From assembly GCA_015143295.1 (NCBI GenBank), contig CM026554.1, forward strand, positions 34,919,531 through 34,983,530: a stretch of 64,000 nt of DNA, given 5' to 3'. Positions 11,099 to 24,081 of this stretch are shown here, in pieces. The notes under the pieces are model-generated. The model ran no database searches. It was given only the letters and a program-made list of their open reading frames with translations, and was not told the DNA's origin. This DNA is from Tetracentron sinense (taxonomy: Eukaryota; Streptophyta; Magnoliopsida; Trochodendrales; Trochodendraceae). The position numbers and the translations under genes were made by a program. The stretch's first letter is position 1. Each line of letters begins with the position of its first letter.

Positions 11099-13052
11099 GG
11101 CATTAGGTCACCTAGGGCTAAGTGTCTTCTAAGTTTGAACTAGAATTATTTTACTTCGGGTTTGATACCAGGGGTCGTATCAAAGCAAAAAACTTTAGGC
11201 CCGTATGGGATAGTTTTAGGACCATGAGGATTAAGGAGATTTACCAAGATAGAAAAAAAAATGAATTAATCTTAAATCCGGATTGATACTATGACGGATG
11301 TGGTGTCATTAGGTTCGTTAGGACTTATGTTTGTTATGAAATTGTATGCTAATAAAAGTTATTGTATGTTATTATGTGTTATTATATGCTATTATGAGTT
11401 TGAAATGATACAGTGATAATTATATATTAGGATGTCTAGTGTTCAAATGAGACTTATGAGATATTCTTAAATTCGGGTCGGATAACGATAAAACGAAGAC
11501 ATTGAATTCCTAAATGTTAAGTATATTGAAAGAAAATCTTAAACGAATAAGATTTAAATTCTTTAAGACTTAGGTTTTAGAATCATTTTAAGTTAGGCTA
11601 AATAATTTTACAGTTAGACTTATGATTTGTTATTTGTTTTTAAAACTTTCATCATGAGGCACAACAACCAAGGTTGTTATTATCTAATATTATTATTTTG
11701 AATATAAAATCTCTATGATGATTGTTAATATGCTATTATATTATTATACGTGAAACATGATATATTATAATTAAAATATATGATTGTGCACCTGATTAAA
11801 ACACGTAGTTATGTATATATCTGATGCACCTTACAAATCAATGAGTACCTAAAACATGTCTAACCGATACAATTTTTGACATATTCCTTCGTTACAAAAA
11901 AAAGAATAATAATAAATAAATAAATAAATATATACATATATAATTTTGGACAAGCTCATGGATGTTTGATGCACGTTTCTAGATACAGATGCGTTTTAAT
12001 TTTGCAGCACGTTCTAAACTCAGTGCTAAGTCCAAAAGTTCTAGATATAGATGCACGTTAATTCTGCAGCACGTTCTAGACCCAATGCTCAGTCCAAGGT
12101 GGTAAATATATTATAAAATCAGAGAATAGTGTAGGTCTCAAAGTCCAAAAACATTATACACATCTCGTAAGTATCATGCATAACATAATCATCATACATT
12201 TCATAAGCATCATACATAATATAAGTATCATACATAGCATACACTTCATGCATAACATAAGCATCATGCACATATCATAAGTATCATGCATATCTCATAA
12301 GCATCATACATTTCATATGCATTATACAGATCTTAAAAGCATCAAGATAGGAGACCCATCGCTAAGAAACCTTCTAAAATAAAGATTCATGAATGTAATT
12401 CGTTTGAACGACCACTAATTTACGATTTATAAAAGTCTAAAGGTATTGATAGAATTCAATAAGCATAACGAAATTATGGGAAAATGTCTCCTAAGTACAC
12501 TGTGATTCTAAAATTAACGAGATCCCCTTAGATCTCATATGCTAGAATCTTCTTAATGTATTTAATTTAATTATGAATTTAGTTAATTAATATTTTTCAT
12601 AATAAATGATGACTATTTATATATCAAGCTCTCTATATTATATATGATATAATAAATCAAGAATAAGGTGTATAATAATTAGAACCTACATAGACTTTTC
12701 TTTTGATAATCCTTAATTAGATTGGAATTATAAAAAAAAAATCGACCTCCATTGGAAACATGGTGGCTGTTAGATGATAATGAAGAGAAGTCTCTTGGCC
12801 GTGAGTTTCGCACATGTAAGGTAATATTTACACTTATTTGACAAGATAAAGAATGACTTTAATGATTACATAGGTTGCTTGTAAATAAATATAAATAAAT
12901 GATTATATGAGTGAAAATAAATAAATAAATAAATAAATAAAATAACTTATATAATTACATGAATTTTTTAAAAAATATAATAAGTTTTATTAGAGTTAAA
13001 GATTAAAAGAAAAAAAAAGTTATGATTACAAATGTTATTATAGTAATAGATG

Positions 13053-13123
<71 letters not shown>

Positions 13124-13530
13124 AATAATAAATATATGAGATTCTTTTAAGTATAATTATTAAGAACTCTCCATTTATAACTAAGTAACCGTGAGCTTTA
13201 TCTGTCCAATGAGCTCATCTCAATCGTCTCATCCGACTACACAAGGCAAAGTCTTTGTCATCTCAAAATAAAATACTCAAACATCAGATGATGCGATGCA
13301 AGGTACGTCCTTCACTAGGATAACCTTAAATGAAATGCCTTAGCAGAATGAGCAAATTTTGTACTAAATTAGGTTTATTATATTACGTTTAATATGATTG
13401 TATCCGATAGATATTTGTATTATATGAGTATGTAGTTTGTACTGTTGATTAACACACTTAGGAAAACTAATTCAAGAAAAGTATCCAATTTGTTTGTTTA
13501 AGGTATGTAATTTTGAAGACAAAATTCCTT
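11099..13530. other. Non-coding interior of the LARD-like element
   Basis: About 2.4 kb, very AT-rich. It holds repeated phrases 'gatgcacgtttctagata' and 'gcagcacgttcta' near 11970-12080, a run of 'cataagcatcatacat' units near 12150-12340, short tetranucleotide runs and a long (TA)n. No retroviral-type protein frame was found on either strand. Confidence 0.7.
13055..13120. repeat. (TA)n microsatellite
   Basis: About 33 uninterrupted TA units within the retrotransposon interior. Confidence 0.95.
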
Positions 13531-13544
13531 TAAGGAAGGGAGGA
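13531..13544 (+). other. Polypurine tract of the LARD-like element
   Basis: AAGGAAGGGAGGA directly before the TG of the 3' LTR, the usual position for the plus-strand primer. Confidence 0.75.
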
Positions 13545-16404
13545 TGTAAAGATCTAAAATTTAGTTATTTGGCATTCGTGCAATTTACATGAATTTCTTA
13601 AAATATGTGCCCGATTTTAAATGCATGCATTGTTAAAAAATGAATTAAAAGGGATGCCTAACATACCCTCAACTTGAAGAAGTCATAGTTTTGTCGCCGC
13701 AAATCGGAATCGAGTGATTCTTAAATTTTTGAAAAGGTATTGGAACCTTCTTCAAAGTTCACGTTTACCATTTTTCCAGATTCTTAGTCAGAGTTAGGTT
13801 AAAAGTTGGATATCTGAAACTAGGGCTGCTGAAATCCATTTCCAGACCAGTCAGCTTTATGGGCAAATTCGTCTATGAATAAAGAAGAATTAGAAATTTT
13901 GTAAAACATCAAAATTGTTCCCCTTCAAATTACGAGTCTAACGCAAGTTGAATCGTCAAAATCCGATAAACGAGTCAAAATTTATGGACAAAATACCGAA
14001 GGTTGTCTGAGAAAAAAAATTAGGGGGGGATCGATCGCCCAAAGCGGAATTTTCCGGAAAATCATATTTTTTGACCCTTTTTAACTCCCTGAGATCTCCA
14101 AACTCTATAAATAGCCCTCAAACTCGAGAGTTAGGATTTCTAAGGTTTTCTAAACCTAAAAGAGAGAAAATAGAGAGTTTCTGAGATATCAAAAAGAAGG
14201 AAACTGTAGAAGTTCAAAGATTTGGTTAGAAAAATGAGAAAAGATGCGTGAAGATCAAGATAGGACCCTATTCGCAAGCGATAGATCATAGGGAAGCGAT
14301 CTAGTGAGGTAAATAACTTTCTCTAGTTCTCAATATTATAACTATTAATCTAAAGTATGAATCTATTGAGAAGATCTATGTAAAGAACATTAAGATGCGA
14401 ATAATATAAATAACTGATCTAGCGACCCATATTTTGAATATTAACCTAAAAGAATGAATAAAAAGGAGTATACCTAAGTAAAGATGTAAGAATAGGTAGG
14501 ATCTATGAGTATGTCTATGATTTTTGTTTCATGATAATTGATCTGTTAAAATATGATGTGAAGAACCTATTTATAAAGTTGTTTCATTATTCTTGATAGT
14601 TAAAATAGGATGTGAATAACCTAGTGATGATGTTGTTTCATTATTTTGATGATTAAAATACGATGTGAAGAACCATAATTATGATCCTTGTTATTGAATG
14701 ATTAAAATATGATATGAAGAACCATAATTATGATCACAGTTTATTATTAGTAAATGATTAAAATAGGATATGAAGAACTAGATCTATAATTTATGTTTAT
14801 TATTCTTTGATGGTTAAAACAGGACGTGGAGTACCTATTTAAGATATTGTTTATCATTTTTGAATCGTTAGATTATGATGTGAATAATCATGTTTAAATT
14901 AATTATGATTCAACAAAGGGATTGAAAAAATTATTTGAAGTATGTGGATTTATGAAGAGAATGAGATAATAGATGAAATTAAATGGAGGATTTAATTGTA
15001 GTATGTTAATAATATGTGAGTTTAATTTTATGCTTAAATTTCATGATAATTATTATTGATAGATCATGACGTATGAATACTTTTAATATCAACTGTGATG
15101 TTTTATTGTCGGATTATAAGAAATATGAGAGGTTGTGTGTTTTCTATTATGCTCCTTAATACATGATATACCATTAGGTAAACGAACCTCTAAAGAAAGT
15201 CAAGCTTGCCTAGGCCTGGTTAACATAGTGGTATGGGACGCTATGGTGAGATGTCTTATGGCCCTTGACGGTTAGTCTTAGACGCAATTTAAACAATAGG
15301 TATATCATTGTGCACTCAAGAATGAAAAATATGCAAACGTATGAAGAAAGAATTAAAGACATTAATAAGATGTTAAGTAAGACCAAAAATAAAGTAAGAA
15401 AGAAAGACACACGAAAACAGAAATGCATGTATGTGTTTTACACCACCGGATACCATCAGAAATGGCAAGATGTATGCCAAAGTAAGTAAGCCGTCGTACC
15501 AGAAAATGTACTGAGGCATCCGTGCTGGATAATGTACGAAGGGTGGTATCTTGATAAAGTAAAGTATAGTAATCTGTTTCCTTATACGGTAAAGTAGTAT
15601 TTTAAGTTATTATTGATGAATGTGAATGTGTTGTTCACGGAATGATAAAGTATGAAGTGTAAAAGTGAGAAAAGAAAGATATTAAAGACAAGTAAGAAAA
15701 AATAAGAAATATAACAAAGATGCTAGTGCCTTGCTTCAAGATAAGTTTCTAATGGTACAAATTATCTGGCTTCAAGAAAGATCTCAAAGAAAAGAAGAAA
15801 AGTAAGAATGTAAGAAAAGTAAGAAAAAGATAAATAAGAAATAAATAAAAAGTAAGAAAGATGAGAAAAGATGTTTCCGCACTCTGATTTATGTATATGA
15901 ATTGTAATTGAACTATTAGTTGTATGTATGTTATCGTTATGATATTGTTTACTATGGATTATTATATACGCGAAGTAACTCGTTATTCAGCCGATGACTT
16001 TTGTTATCAACAGGTTCAGGTTTTGATATTTGTGCGCACCAATCATGAGAAGAAGATGAATACTTCGGAGAACCGGAAGGTAATTATTCCGAGAAAGAAC
16101 GAGATCTTGATCGATGGCCTATTATTAAAGCTATTTATTGGTTGTTTAATTTCGGTAGACTTTAATTAATTTTATAGAGTCACATGTTAGTTTAGTCTTT
16201 TATGTTTATGGTTCGGATGGGTGACTAGAATTTATTATTTTTCAGTTGCATTATGGAATTTGGATTTTAATTGATGGTTTAATTGAAGAAAAAAATTTTA
16301 AGATCGTATTTTAGTATGCCTTAAATGCTTTAACATGATGGTTTGTTAAGTAAGTCACATGCCAAGATCTCACATTTTCCCAGGTGGGGTTTTGAGGCTT
16401 GACA
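13545..16404 (+). repeat. 3' LTR of the LARD-like element
   Basis: A 2.86-kb copy of the 5' LTR, about 50 bp longer through small indels (for example an extra 'taaaatacgatgtgaag' unit near 14650). TATAAATA lies at 14106-14113 and GATCGATC at 14030-14037. Visible substitutions show the insertion is not recent. Confidence 0.88.
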
Positions 16405-16409
16405 ATAAT

Positions 16410-16734
16410 ACCCTTTGTTTTACATACACTTTCTTATAGTACCATTTTCTTCTATTTATATTCTAACTGTATCCCAAAACCCTTTGTATGTTAGATAAGA
16501 TTTGGGACTTCTTCACAATACACTCACAATAATACATCATCCAAGCCCCATGTTAGACCTGATAATTGAAGAACTTATTTGTTATGCATCTAATATTTTT
16601 TTATTATATAATATAAATACTATTTTAAGACAAAGAGGCATGTTCACTTCAACTAGGAGATCGCACGAAATGACAAAACAATTTCACCTAAGATTTCTTT
16701 TCCAAAATGCCTACAGTTGTTGTTGTTGTTTTTT
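16410..16734. repeat. Continuation of the tandem repeat right of LARD
   Basis: Repeats the phrases of 7860-8264 ('cttctatttatattc', 'ctgtatcccaa') up to about 16500, then unremarkable sequence ending in a long T run at about 16729-16746. Confidence 0.5.
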
Positions 16735-17690
16735 TTTTTTTTTTTTATAATAATTTTTTAATGCCCTTAAGTTTTTTTATTTCCTAAATACCCCTAAGTT
16801 ATGTTTTTATACCCAAAATGTCCTTGAGTTTTCGACCGGTCAATGAGACCGCCTTCTTAACAAAAGGCGAAAAGCCCCCCTCTTGCTTTTCGTCTATACT
16901 CCAAACTTCCCTCAAGCTTTTCACTATATCCAAGAGCCCCTCAAGTTATTTACTCTCAAAATATTCCTAAGGCAAATTTATATTCCTATAATGCCCCTAA
17001 GTTGTTTTTTTATCCCGGTATGCCTCTCAAATTTCTATACCCAGAATGTCATCAAGATTTTACCCAAAAGATCCTCAAGTTTTTATTATACCTATAAAGC
17101 CACTCAATTTTTTTATACCCAAAATGCCCTTCAAAATTTATTGGTTCCTAAATTATTTCTACAATATCTATTGTGCAATTCAAATAAGACAAAATTCTTC
17201 TCCCAATATTTTTTTTCTAAAATGCGCATAGCTTGTTTTCTTTTATTTCTAAAATGTCTTTAAGTCATGTTTCTATACCCAAAATGTCATTAAGTTTTTT
17301 TAATATCCAAAATGTATCTCAAGTTTTTTTCTAATACCCATTGCGCCCCTCAATTTTTTTCCTATACCCATTGCACCCCTCTAAGTTTTTTATTCCCAAA
17401 ATACCTCTCAAGTCAAGTTACCCAAAATGCCCTTAAGTTGTTTTTATTTCGATATGCCTCTCAATTTTCTATACCTAAAATGCCCTCGAGATGTTTACCC
17501 AAAAAAGTCCCTTAAGTTCCATTTCCAAAATGCCCTCAAGTTTTTATTCCCAAAATGCCACTCAATTTTTTTAGTCCCAAAATGCCACTCAATTTTTTTA
17601 TTCCCAAAATGTCCCTCAAATTTTTTTAGTTCCTAAAATATCCCTCTAATATCTATACCCAAAATGTCCCTCAAATTTTTTTATCATAGT
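16735..17690. repeat. Degenerate minisatellite, unit about 25-35 bp
   Basis: More than 25 imperfect units of the form 'atacccaaaatgcc' plus 'cctcaagttttttt' fill nearly 1 kb. Frames translated from it read as repeats of P-K-M-P-L-x-F and are not genes. Confidence 0.85.
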
Positions 17691-18870
17691 AAAATATTAT
17701 TTTATTATAATAAAATAAAGGTTCTACGCACATGCCTAACTAGTTATAAGAAAAGAATAGTTCTCATTTCTTACTTTCAGAAAAAAGCTTCATCTGGCTC
17801 AGTTTACCCTCATCGTTCCTTGAGTATTCATAAAGTGTGCATGATGATAGAAGTGGACCTCATTAATAGGCAAGTAGGCAACCATAGAAATTAAGTGATG
17901 TTACTTTTCTAAATTAATCCTACAAATGATCATGCTATTTAGGATTTTATTGTGTTTTCTCGTTACCCCTTGTAGTTATTTTGGTCATATTAATTTACTA
18001 AACAGATAATTTAAATATATAAGGAGAATTCAAGGAGTAGCTAGGTAACCATCCTACAATCTAATACTAGATCTGAAAATGGGTCGAGCTCGGTCCAGAC
18101 ATTCGGGTGGGTAAAGATTGAGAATTGCAAACCCGAACCCAACTCAATTAGGGACCCCTCTAACCGCACCTGCCTCCATAACCCCTTTATTTCCTATATA
18201 TTTTCTAAAGACAGTAGTTAAGAAAAAAAAATTGCTCTACATGAAAGATTATCTTAGGTTGCAATTTTTTCAAAATTCTACCAAAAAGGAAAAAAAACAC
18301 AAAAAATTGTGATAAATCAAGTTTTTATGCAATTGGATGGATAGCCCAATATTTAGACCATACGATCATATGTGAAGATATATATAAATCATAATGTTGC
18401 CTAATTTAACATGAATAATCAAATTGGCCAATTCATGTACTAGACATTGATATTGTAACATGTTATAATTGATTATGGCCATCTAACATCAATTAGACAA
18501 TTTAACAACCTAAACACCTATGGTTTGGTACAATTGAACTAATATCAAACCTAGTACTTACATTAGAGTAGTCAATGGGCTGGGCCTTTTTAGACCCCAG
18601 CTGGGCTATTTTAGACCTGTAAATGAGCCTAATATATATAGGTTGGAGCCAGCAAGTCCTTATTTTACTCGGGCTCGGACCTACCTATAACTACTCAATA
18701 AATAATTTAGGGTGGTGCTATGCGCACAGCAAGATTTTAAGAGTATACACCATAAGTAAAATAACACCATTTAGAAAATTAAAGGATAATAATGCCACCA
18801 TCTTCTTCCTCTTCCCGGCGACCCCTCTTTCTTGACCAAAAAATTCTACAAACCAAAACCAAAACCAAAA
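17691..18870. other. Intergenic, no gene recognised
   Basis: AT-rich. The fragments near 18060-18130 ('gggtcgagctcggtcc') and 18560-18690 ('gggctgggcc') look like pieces of degenerate transposon ends, but no inverted-repeat pair or target duplication could be fixed. Confidence 0.4.
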
Positions 18871-19143
18871 GGCCTCGGATTGTCTCTAGTGAAGCCAGAA
18901 AGGGCTTGTCTCGGGCAACCATAGAATAGGGGACAAGTGGTGGAGAATTCAAAATCATGGGCCCCATGATTTTGACTTCTCCACACACTATATAACACAT
19001 GGCGACAAGGTGTTGAGATAAAGGGGAAGAGATATCAAGTGGGGAGAAAATGAAATGACTTCTCCCCTTTTTAACGCCACATGCCCCCTGTTCTATGGTT
19101 GCCCGAGAGCCCTTTCTAGCTTCGCCAGAGACAATCTGAGGCC
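18871..19143. repeat. Mutator-type MITE, family 3, copy 1
   Basis: A 273-bp element with terminal inverted repeats of about 60 bp (left begins GGCCTCGGATTGTCTCTAG, right ends AGACAATCTGAGGCC) and a perfect 9-bp target duplication, AAACCAAAA, on both sides (18862-18870 and 19144-19152). The interior phrase 'gagaaaatgaaatgacttc' marks relatives near 40.1, 54.9 and 55.7 kb. The 123-residue minus-strand frame across it is not a gene. Confidence 0.9.
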
Positions 19144-19152
19144 AAACCAAAA

Positions 19153-20160
19153 CTACCTAAACATAAAATCAGAGACAAAATTAAAGAAAAAGAAGATATT
19201 TCATGAAAAAAATGGCAGGGTTTCTCAGTAGGAGGGGTTTGTTGTAGAAGGATCCAATAGTTTAATGGTTGCGGCACTTCATGATGGTGTTACGCCACGA
19301 CAAAACAATCCAACCTATTAATTTTTTCAATTTATCATCATAATGACCATTACAACCATCCTCAACAAAAAGGGAAAATCTACTTACATGGCCTTCGAGA
19401 CTGTCGTTGTTGAAGATAATAGCGAATTGAAGCTTCTAGCAGGCTTGATGACAGTTATGGTGATAGGAATGGTGACCAAGTGTACCATGAAAACCTTGAA
19501 CCTAACAAGTAATGGAACCAATACTTGATCCTCACTTGTAAATCCTACGTTATAACTGTTTCATTTGGGTTTTCATACAAAATTTTGGTCGAATGAAGGG
19601 CTTTTCGAAATCTTTAATTAGAGTGAGAGGTTTTGTGAAACTATGGCCATAGAGAGGGGTTGTTGGGTATTTTGCTGGCAGAAAAGAGGAGAAGGCAGGA
19701 AGAGTAGTATAGTCATTTTCTTTTCTAAATAGTATTTTTTAACTTTTGGTGTATAGTCAACAGAAGTTGAGGTGTGCTTAGGCTTATTAGCACCCATAAT
19801 TTATATTATGCATATTATATCTAATTTCTAAATATATATATTCAATATTGAGTACCCTGTTTAGTAAATGGGCATGATGTTTTACGACTGCTTTTGTGGT
19901 CTATCATTCATTTACCAATATGGGAAGAAACTTTAGTACAATGTTTAATATAGTTTACATAATTATATGAAAAAAAATCTATATTTTCTATTGCTTTTTT
20001 TTAACAGTGTTAAACATTTTTATATATTATATACATAATATATCATAAATCAAACAATATAAGACGACCCAAAGACTTGATCATGACTTTTGATGGCATT
20101 GCATATGACTTACAATTTTGAGTTCATCATGGATTTTCTTTAAGTCACTTTTGTGCTCCA
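19153..20160. other. Intergenic, no gene recognised
   Basis: No domain or repeat structure was recognised. The short frame at 19343-19528 has no supporting features. Confidence 0.4.
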
Positions 20161-21860
20161 ATGGCAAACCCTAGGGTTGCCGGTGGCGGGGAAGGAACAT
20201 CTTCCTCAAGACCACTGGACCCTCCCCTCTCTTTTGCTGAGGTTGTTGCAAAATCTTCATCTTCTTCTTTGGTTAACACCCCCTCTCTTCTACCTTCTAT
20301 ACCAATTAAAAAATCAGTTTCTTATTGAGGAGAATCAGCTATATTTTTTTTTTCTGAAGAAGTCTTCCATTCTTGTTGCTCCCCACCGTTTTTTCCTAAT
20401 AGCAAAGTGTTCCTATGGGCGCCCTAAATTGGACAAAATAAAGATCCACATGAAAAAAAAAAGAGGGTTTACGGCTGGCCTTTTCTGTTGGAATCCTTGA
20501 TGCAAGACACCTTCTTTTTAGATTTTCATTGGAAGAAGACTATCTAATGGTTTGGCTTAAAGAAGTAGTATACATCAATGTCTTTCTTTTTCGCTTCTTC
20601 AAATGGACCCCTTCTTTCTCATCGGGGATGGAACCATCCACAGTTTCGATTTGGGTGAGTTTCCCAAGTCTTCCCCTTCACCTCTTTAATGATTCAGCAC
20701 TTATTTCTATTGGTAGCATCTTTGGGAAGGTGCTGAAGATTGATGGAGCAACCAAATCACTCTCAAGGCCGAGTGTTGCAAGAATATGCATGGAGATAGA
20801 TCTTCTCAAAACAAACCCGGATCGATTTTGGTTGGGCATAGGAGATCATGGAAGATAGCAAACAGTCAAGTACGAGAAAAAATTTCGATATTGTGTGAAG
20901 TGCAAAAAGCTTGGACATGAGCCTTCTTCATTTTCGATGGGAGATTCAAAAATAGCAGTATTGTAAATAGGAAAGATGTTGAAGAACCACCAAAGAATCA
21001 AACGAAGCAATGAGTTTTAAAAAGATTCAATATGGTGGAAATACCTAATGAGGATCATCCTATACCGTCCCAGGCCAGAAAGAGTCCTATGGATCAAGAT
21101 TCAAGACAAGAAGATGGGGTCTCTTCTTCGCCTATAGTAGATAAACTAACTGCTAATCCGGAAAACCCTGCCAAAGATTCTTTCATTTTCTCCAATTCAT
21201 CTAAAAGTATTGTGCCATCAGCTACAATTGATAATGAAGAACAACAACAAGATATAACAGTAGAAGCAATGTATGGTTGCAGCCCAATTCAGATCCAAGA
21301 TCAGATTTTCAGATCGGTTAATACCTCTTCTATATTGCCATTAGATACTGCAGAGAAGGGTTCGGTAGAAGAAGCTATAATCAAAGATTGTGATGCAGTC
21401 CCGCATATGATCTCTCAAGATATTTTGCCTCTTTCTATTATTGAGATTGAAAAGGATACTAGGACTCCTAGCAGTGCCACAAATTAGATCCAAGGCTCCA
21501 AGCAACTATAAAGAGAATGCATGTTATTTGCTCAAGCCACAGTTTCCTGCTCGGTTGATGTTGAACCTAGGCAAGTTGGTGCAACAGCCCTGGATTTAAA
21601 ATTTCATGATACGTCATCTGCTCTTCTTGTAGCTATGGACAATATTGGTAAGGCTGATCTACCTATCCCTACTTCAAAAATCATCCATCTCCCCTACTCA
21701 GGTATGATCTCGAGTCTTGGTTCGTTACAACAACTGATAGATATTCTTGATAATTCTAGGAACAATGGAAAAAATTTTAAAATTGTTGATGAACTTTTAG
21801 AGAATCAGGCTGGGCCAGAGAGGGCTTCGGAGGATGAGGTATATAGCTCTCATTAGATAA
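20161..21860 (+). pseudogene. Decayed LINE ORF1 (DUF4283 / zinc-knuckle type)
   Basis: Starting at the ATG at 20161, the frame gives a Gly/Ser-rich leader and then, after in-frame stops and frameshifts, a DUF4283-like nucleic-acid-binding domain (YLMVWLKEVVY, RFFKWTPSFS, VWVSFPSLPLHLF in pieces, about 20529-20855). It is followed by a partial zinc knuckle, CVKCKKLGHE, whose last cysteine is not where expected. The 151- and 111-residue frames at 21032-21487 and 21521-21856 look like the acidic, Ser/Pro-rich C-terminal part. In plant L1-type LINEs this protein binds the element RNA. No reverse transcriptase follows, so the copy is dead. Confidence 0.7.
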
Positions 21861-21889
21861 ATCAAGTTTTTAATTTATTAAAGAACACA

Positions 21890-24081
21890 ACGTATTGAAG
21901 CAGAGCTAAGTACCAATGACCTTTATACGTTGAAAAGAAAAATTATGAATGTTGATGGTGATTTAAATTTTAAATGGATATTAGAATATTTAGCCCAAAA
22001 TAATTAGAAAATTTAGTCCAAAATACATAACATCTTATGCATGAACAATTAGAGAAACAACATGTACATGAAATTTAACAACTCAAATCAGAAGTGATAA
22101 AATAGAAGAAAGAAATAACCAAAATAGAGAATATATTCTCCATCAATTACGACTTATGAAGGAAGAGTTAACACAATTAATCACTAAGTTGACTACTCTT
22201 GAGTCAGAAGTACTAAGAGCATAATTATCTGCTGGTAGCTCATGTCATATGATACTTAAATGCATGATTTGGTTCACTAGCTAGATATGTTATTACAATA
22301 TATAACTTTAATTTGCTATAATTATTTGTTATTTGTTAAATATAACTTTTTGATAACATTGTCCATATTTAATTAATAAATTTCACATATCCTATACTGA
22401 AGCTGCACTACCAATTGAAGATTTCTTTGATGAACTTAGTCAATGGTTTGATGAGAAAATAAGTAACGGTTGACTTCCTCAAATAACATTTGATGCTGCA
22501 ATCTTTAGTCAAAAATTTACTTCATCAACATATATTCTATGACAATATGTCACGGACTTGTGTACGAAAAAGATATTGGTGCAAATTTGATTTTGCTAAA
22601 CATAAGGTGAGACACTCAAGAATTAATTAAAGTTATTTTGTTTGCTTTCTTATTATTTTAACTTTATTACTTAATTACAATTTGAATTGTTATTTATTTC
22701 AGAAAAATAAATGAAGTATTAAGGGATAGAAAAGAAGAACGTATGTATATATTTCTTAACCCTAAACAAACAGTAAATACTACTAGTACTGAATTATCAA
22801 TAATAAGTAAATTGGTCTTAGTCAAAGATGATCAAATACTTATTATACATTATATTGTTAGGTAAGTTTCTACCTACATTTAGCTCTAATATTATTTTGT
22901 TACTTATGATTACTAATTCTTAAAATTGAGTGTTCATTTAAAATTACAATTTTGGAATTCATTATTCAATTGCGGGGAACATTGATGCTTGTGTTTAATC
23001 ATTCCAAGAACAACGTTAGTGTATTAGTTAGATCCATTGTAGTTAGGCATATACGTATGTCTAGAAATTACAAAGGTTTCAATGATTCAGTAATTTCTTC
23101 CCTATCCTTCACACATTTTACATATATGTTTTATTTTATCTGTATATAATTGATCAAATTACTGTTGTAAATGACAATTACATACAAGTCGAGTCTTTTG
23201 AAAAATAACAATAGACTCACAAGAGTGAAATTTATTAATATTAAGGTATGTTCGACATTAATTAATTATTTTAATTATTATTCTAGAAATTTTATGTAAT
23301 AATAACTGACATTTCGTTTATTATCTTAATTTTTTATAATGTCCTAAACAAAAAAACAAATGGGAATGTGAATACTATACTATGTTGTACATGAGAGACA
23401 TCATCATCAGCAATGAAATATAAATATATGATAAGATTGTTGATTGTTTTGTTAAGGGTAATGAACCATATAACGATAAAACAATAATATAACTTAAAAA
23501 AGACCTGACTGAATAGTTGAGAAGTATTATTGTTTAGATTAATTACCATATGTACATATATGTATTCCAATCATACTGTAAACAAATTTCTATTAATTAA
23601 TAAAAATATAGTTTATTGTTGTTATATTATTTATGGTGAAAGTTAATTTATTATATTATTTGTAAGTTGGTGTGTAGATAAATGTTTTATTTTATTCATG
23701 TATAAATTTAGAAGTGGTTGTGAGGAGATATGAGTAGTAGGGGTTGCATGAATGAAGATTTTGACTAGAAAACAAAATGGAAGAAGATCACGGGAAAAAA
23801 AAATCAATGATCACAATTTATTAAAATACTATGAGCTTTTAATTTTAAAAAATCACAGTTAATGTTCTAACCGTGATTGTAAGATGAAATCGAAATGACC
23901 GCATTTTGAATGTATAATGTCGATTAATTTACGTATACAATCACCGTTAAATAATTGTGATATTTGATACGACTTACGATTAAGCGTCGAAATGTTACGA
24001 TTCATTTTGCGCGCTATAACCGTGATCAATGACTTATGATTATGGATAAAAGTCGTGAGTGATGAACTAATTTCTTGTAGT
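21890..24081 (+). pseudogene. Decayed CACTA transposon with Ulp1-like protease remnant
   Basis: Translated pieces show a coiled-coil-like stretch (about 22030-22230), an acidic segment (EDFFDELSQWFDEK, about 22420-22465), and near 23340-23420 the block CPKQKNKWECEYYTMLYMRD, which resembles the end of the Ulp1-type C48 domain (usual C-P-x-Q, then C-G-Y-Y) common in plant CACTA elements. Many stops break it. At 24070-24081 the sequence TTTCTTGTAGTG is a typical right CACTA end, preceded by diverged subterminal repeats around 23840-24060. No left end was found. It may be a Mutator-like element with captured Ulp1, but the terminus favours CACTA. Confidence 0.6.

Larger units (their letters stand above)
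8270..16404 (+). mobile_element. Complete non-autonomous LTR retrotransposon (LARD-like), 8.1 kb
   Basis: Two long direct repeats (8270-11079 and 13545-16404) start TGTA(G/A)AGA and end in GTTTTG(G/A)GGC(G/T)TGACA. The whole unit is flanked by the perfect 5-bp target duplication ATAAT (8265-8269 and 16405-16409). A primer-binding site follows the first LTR and a polypurine tract precedes the second. The 2.5-kb interior has no gag, protease, RT or integrase frame, so the element must have relied on enzymes from a relative. Its LTR shares blocks with the solo LTRs at 25036-27456 and 58144-60486. The LTR ends look like Ty3-gypsy chromovirus (Tekay/Del) ends; that placement is inference. Confidence 0.88.

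Noticed and set aside
12150-12340. CRISPR-like array ('cataagcatcatacat' units)
   Set aside because: The units are contiguous and degenerate without unique spacers, in a plant retrotransposon.
16883-17636. Overlapping plus-strand ORFs of 61-126 residues
   Set aside because: Translations of the minisatellite at 16735-17690; peptides are periodic and low in complexity.
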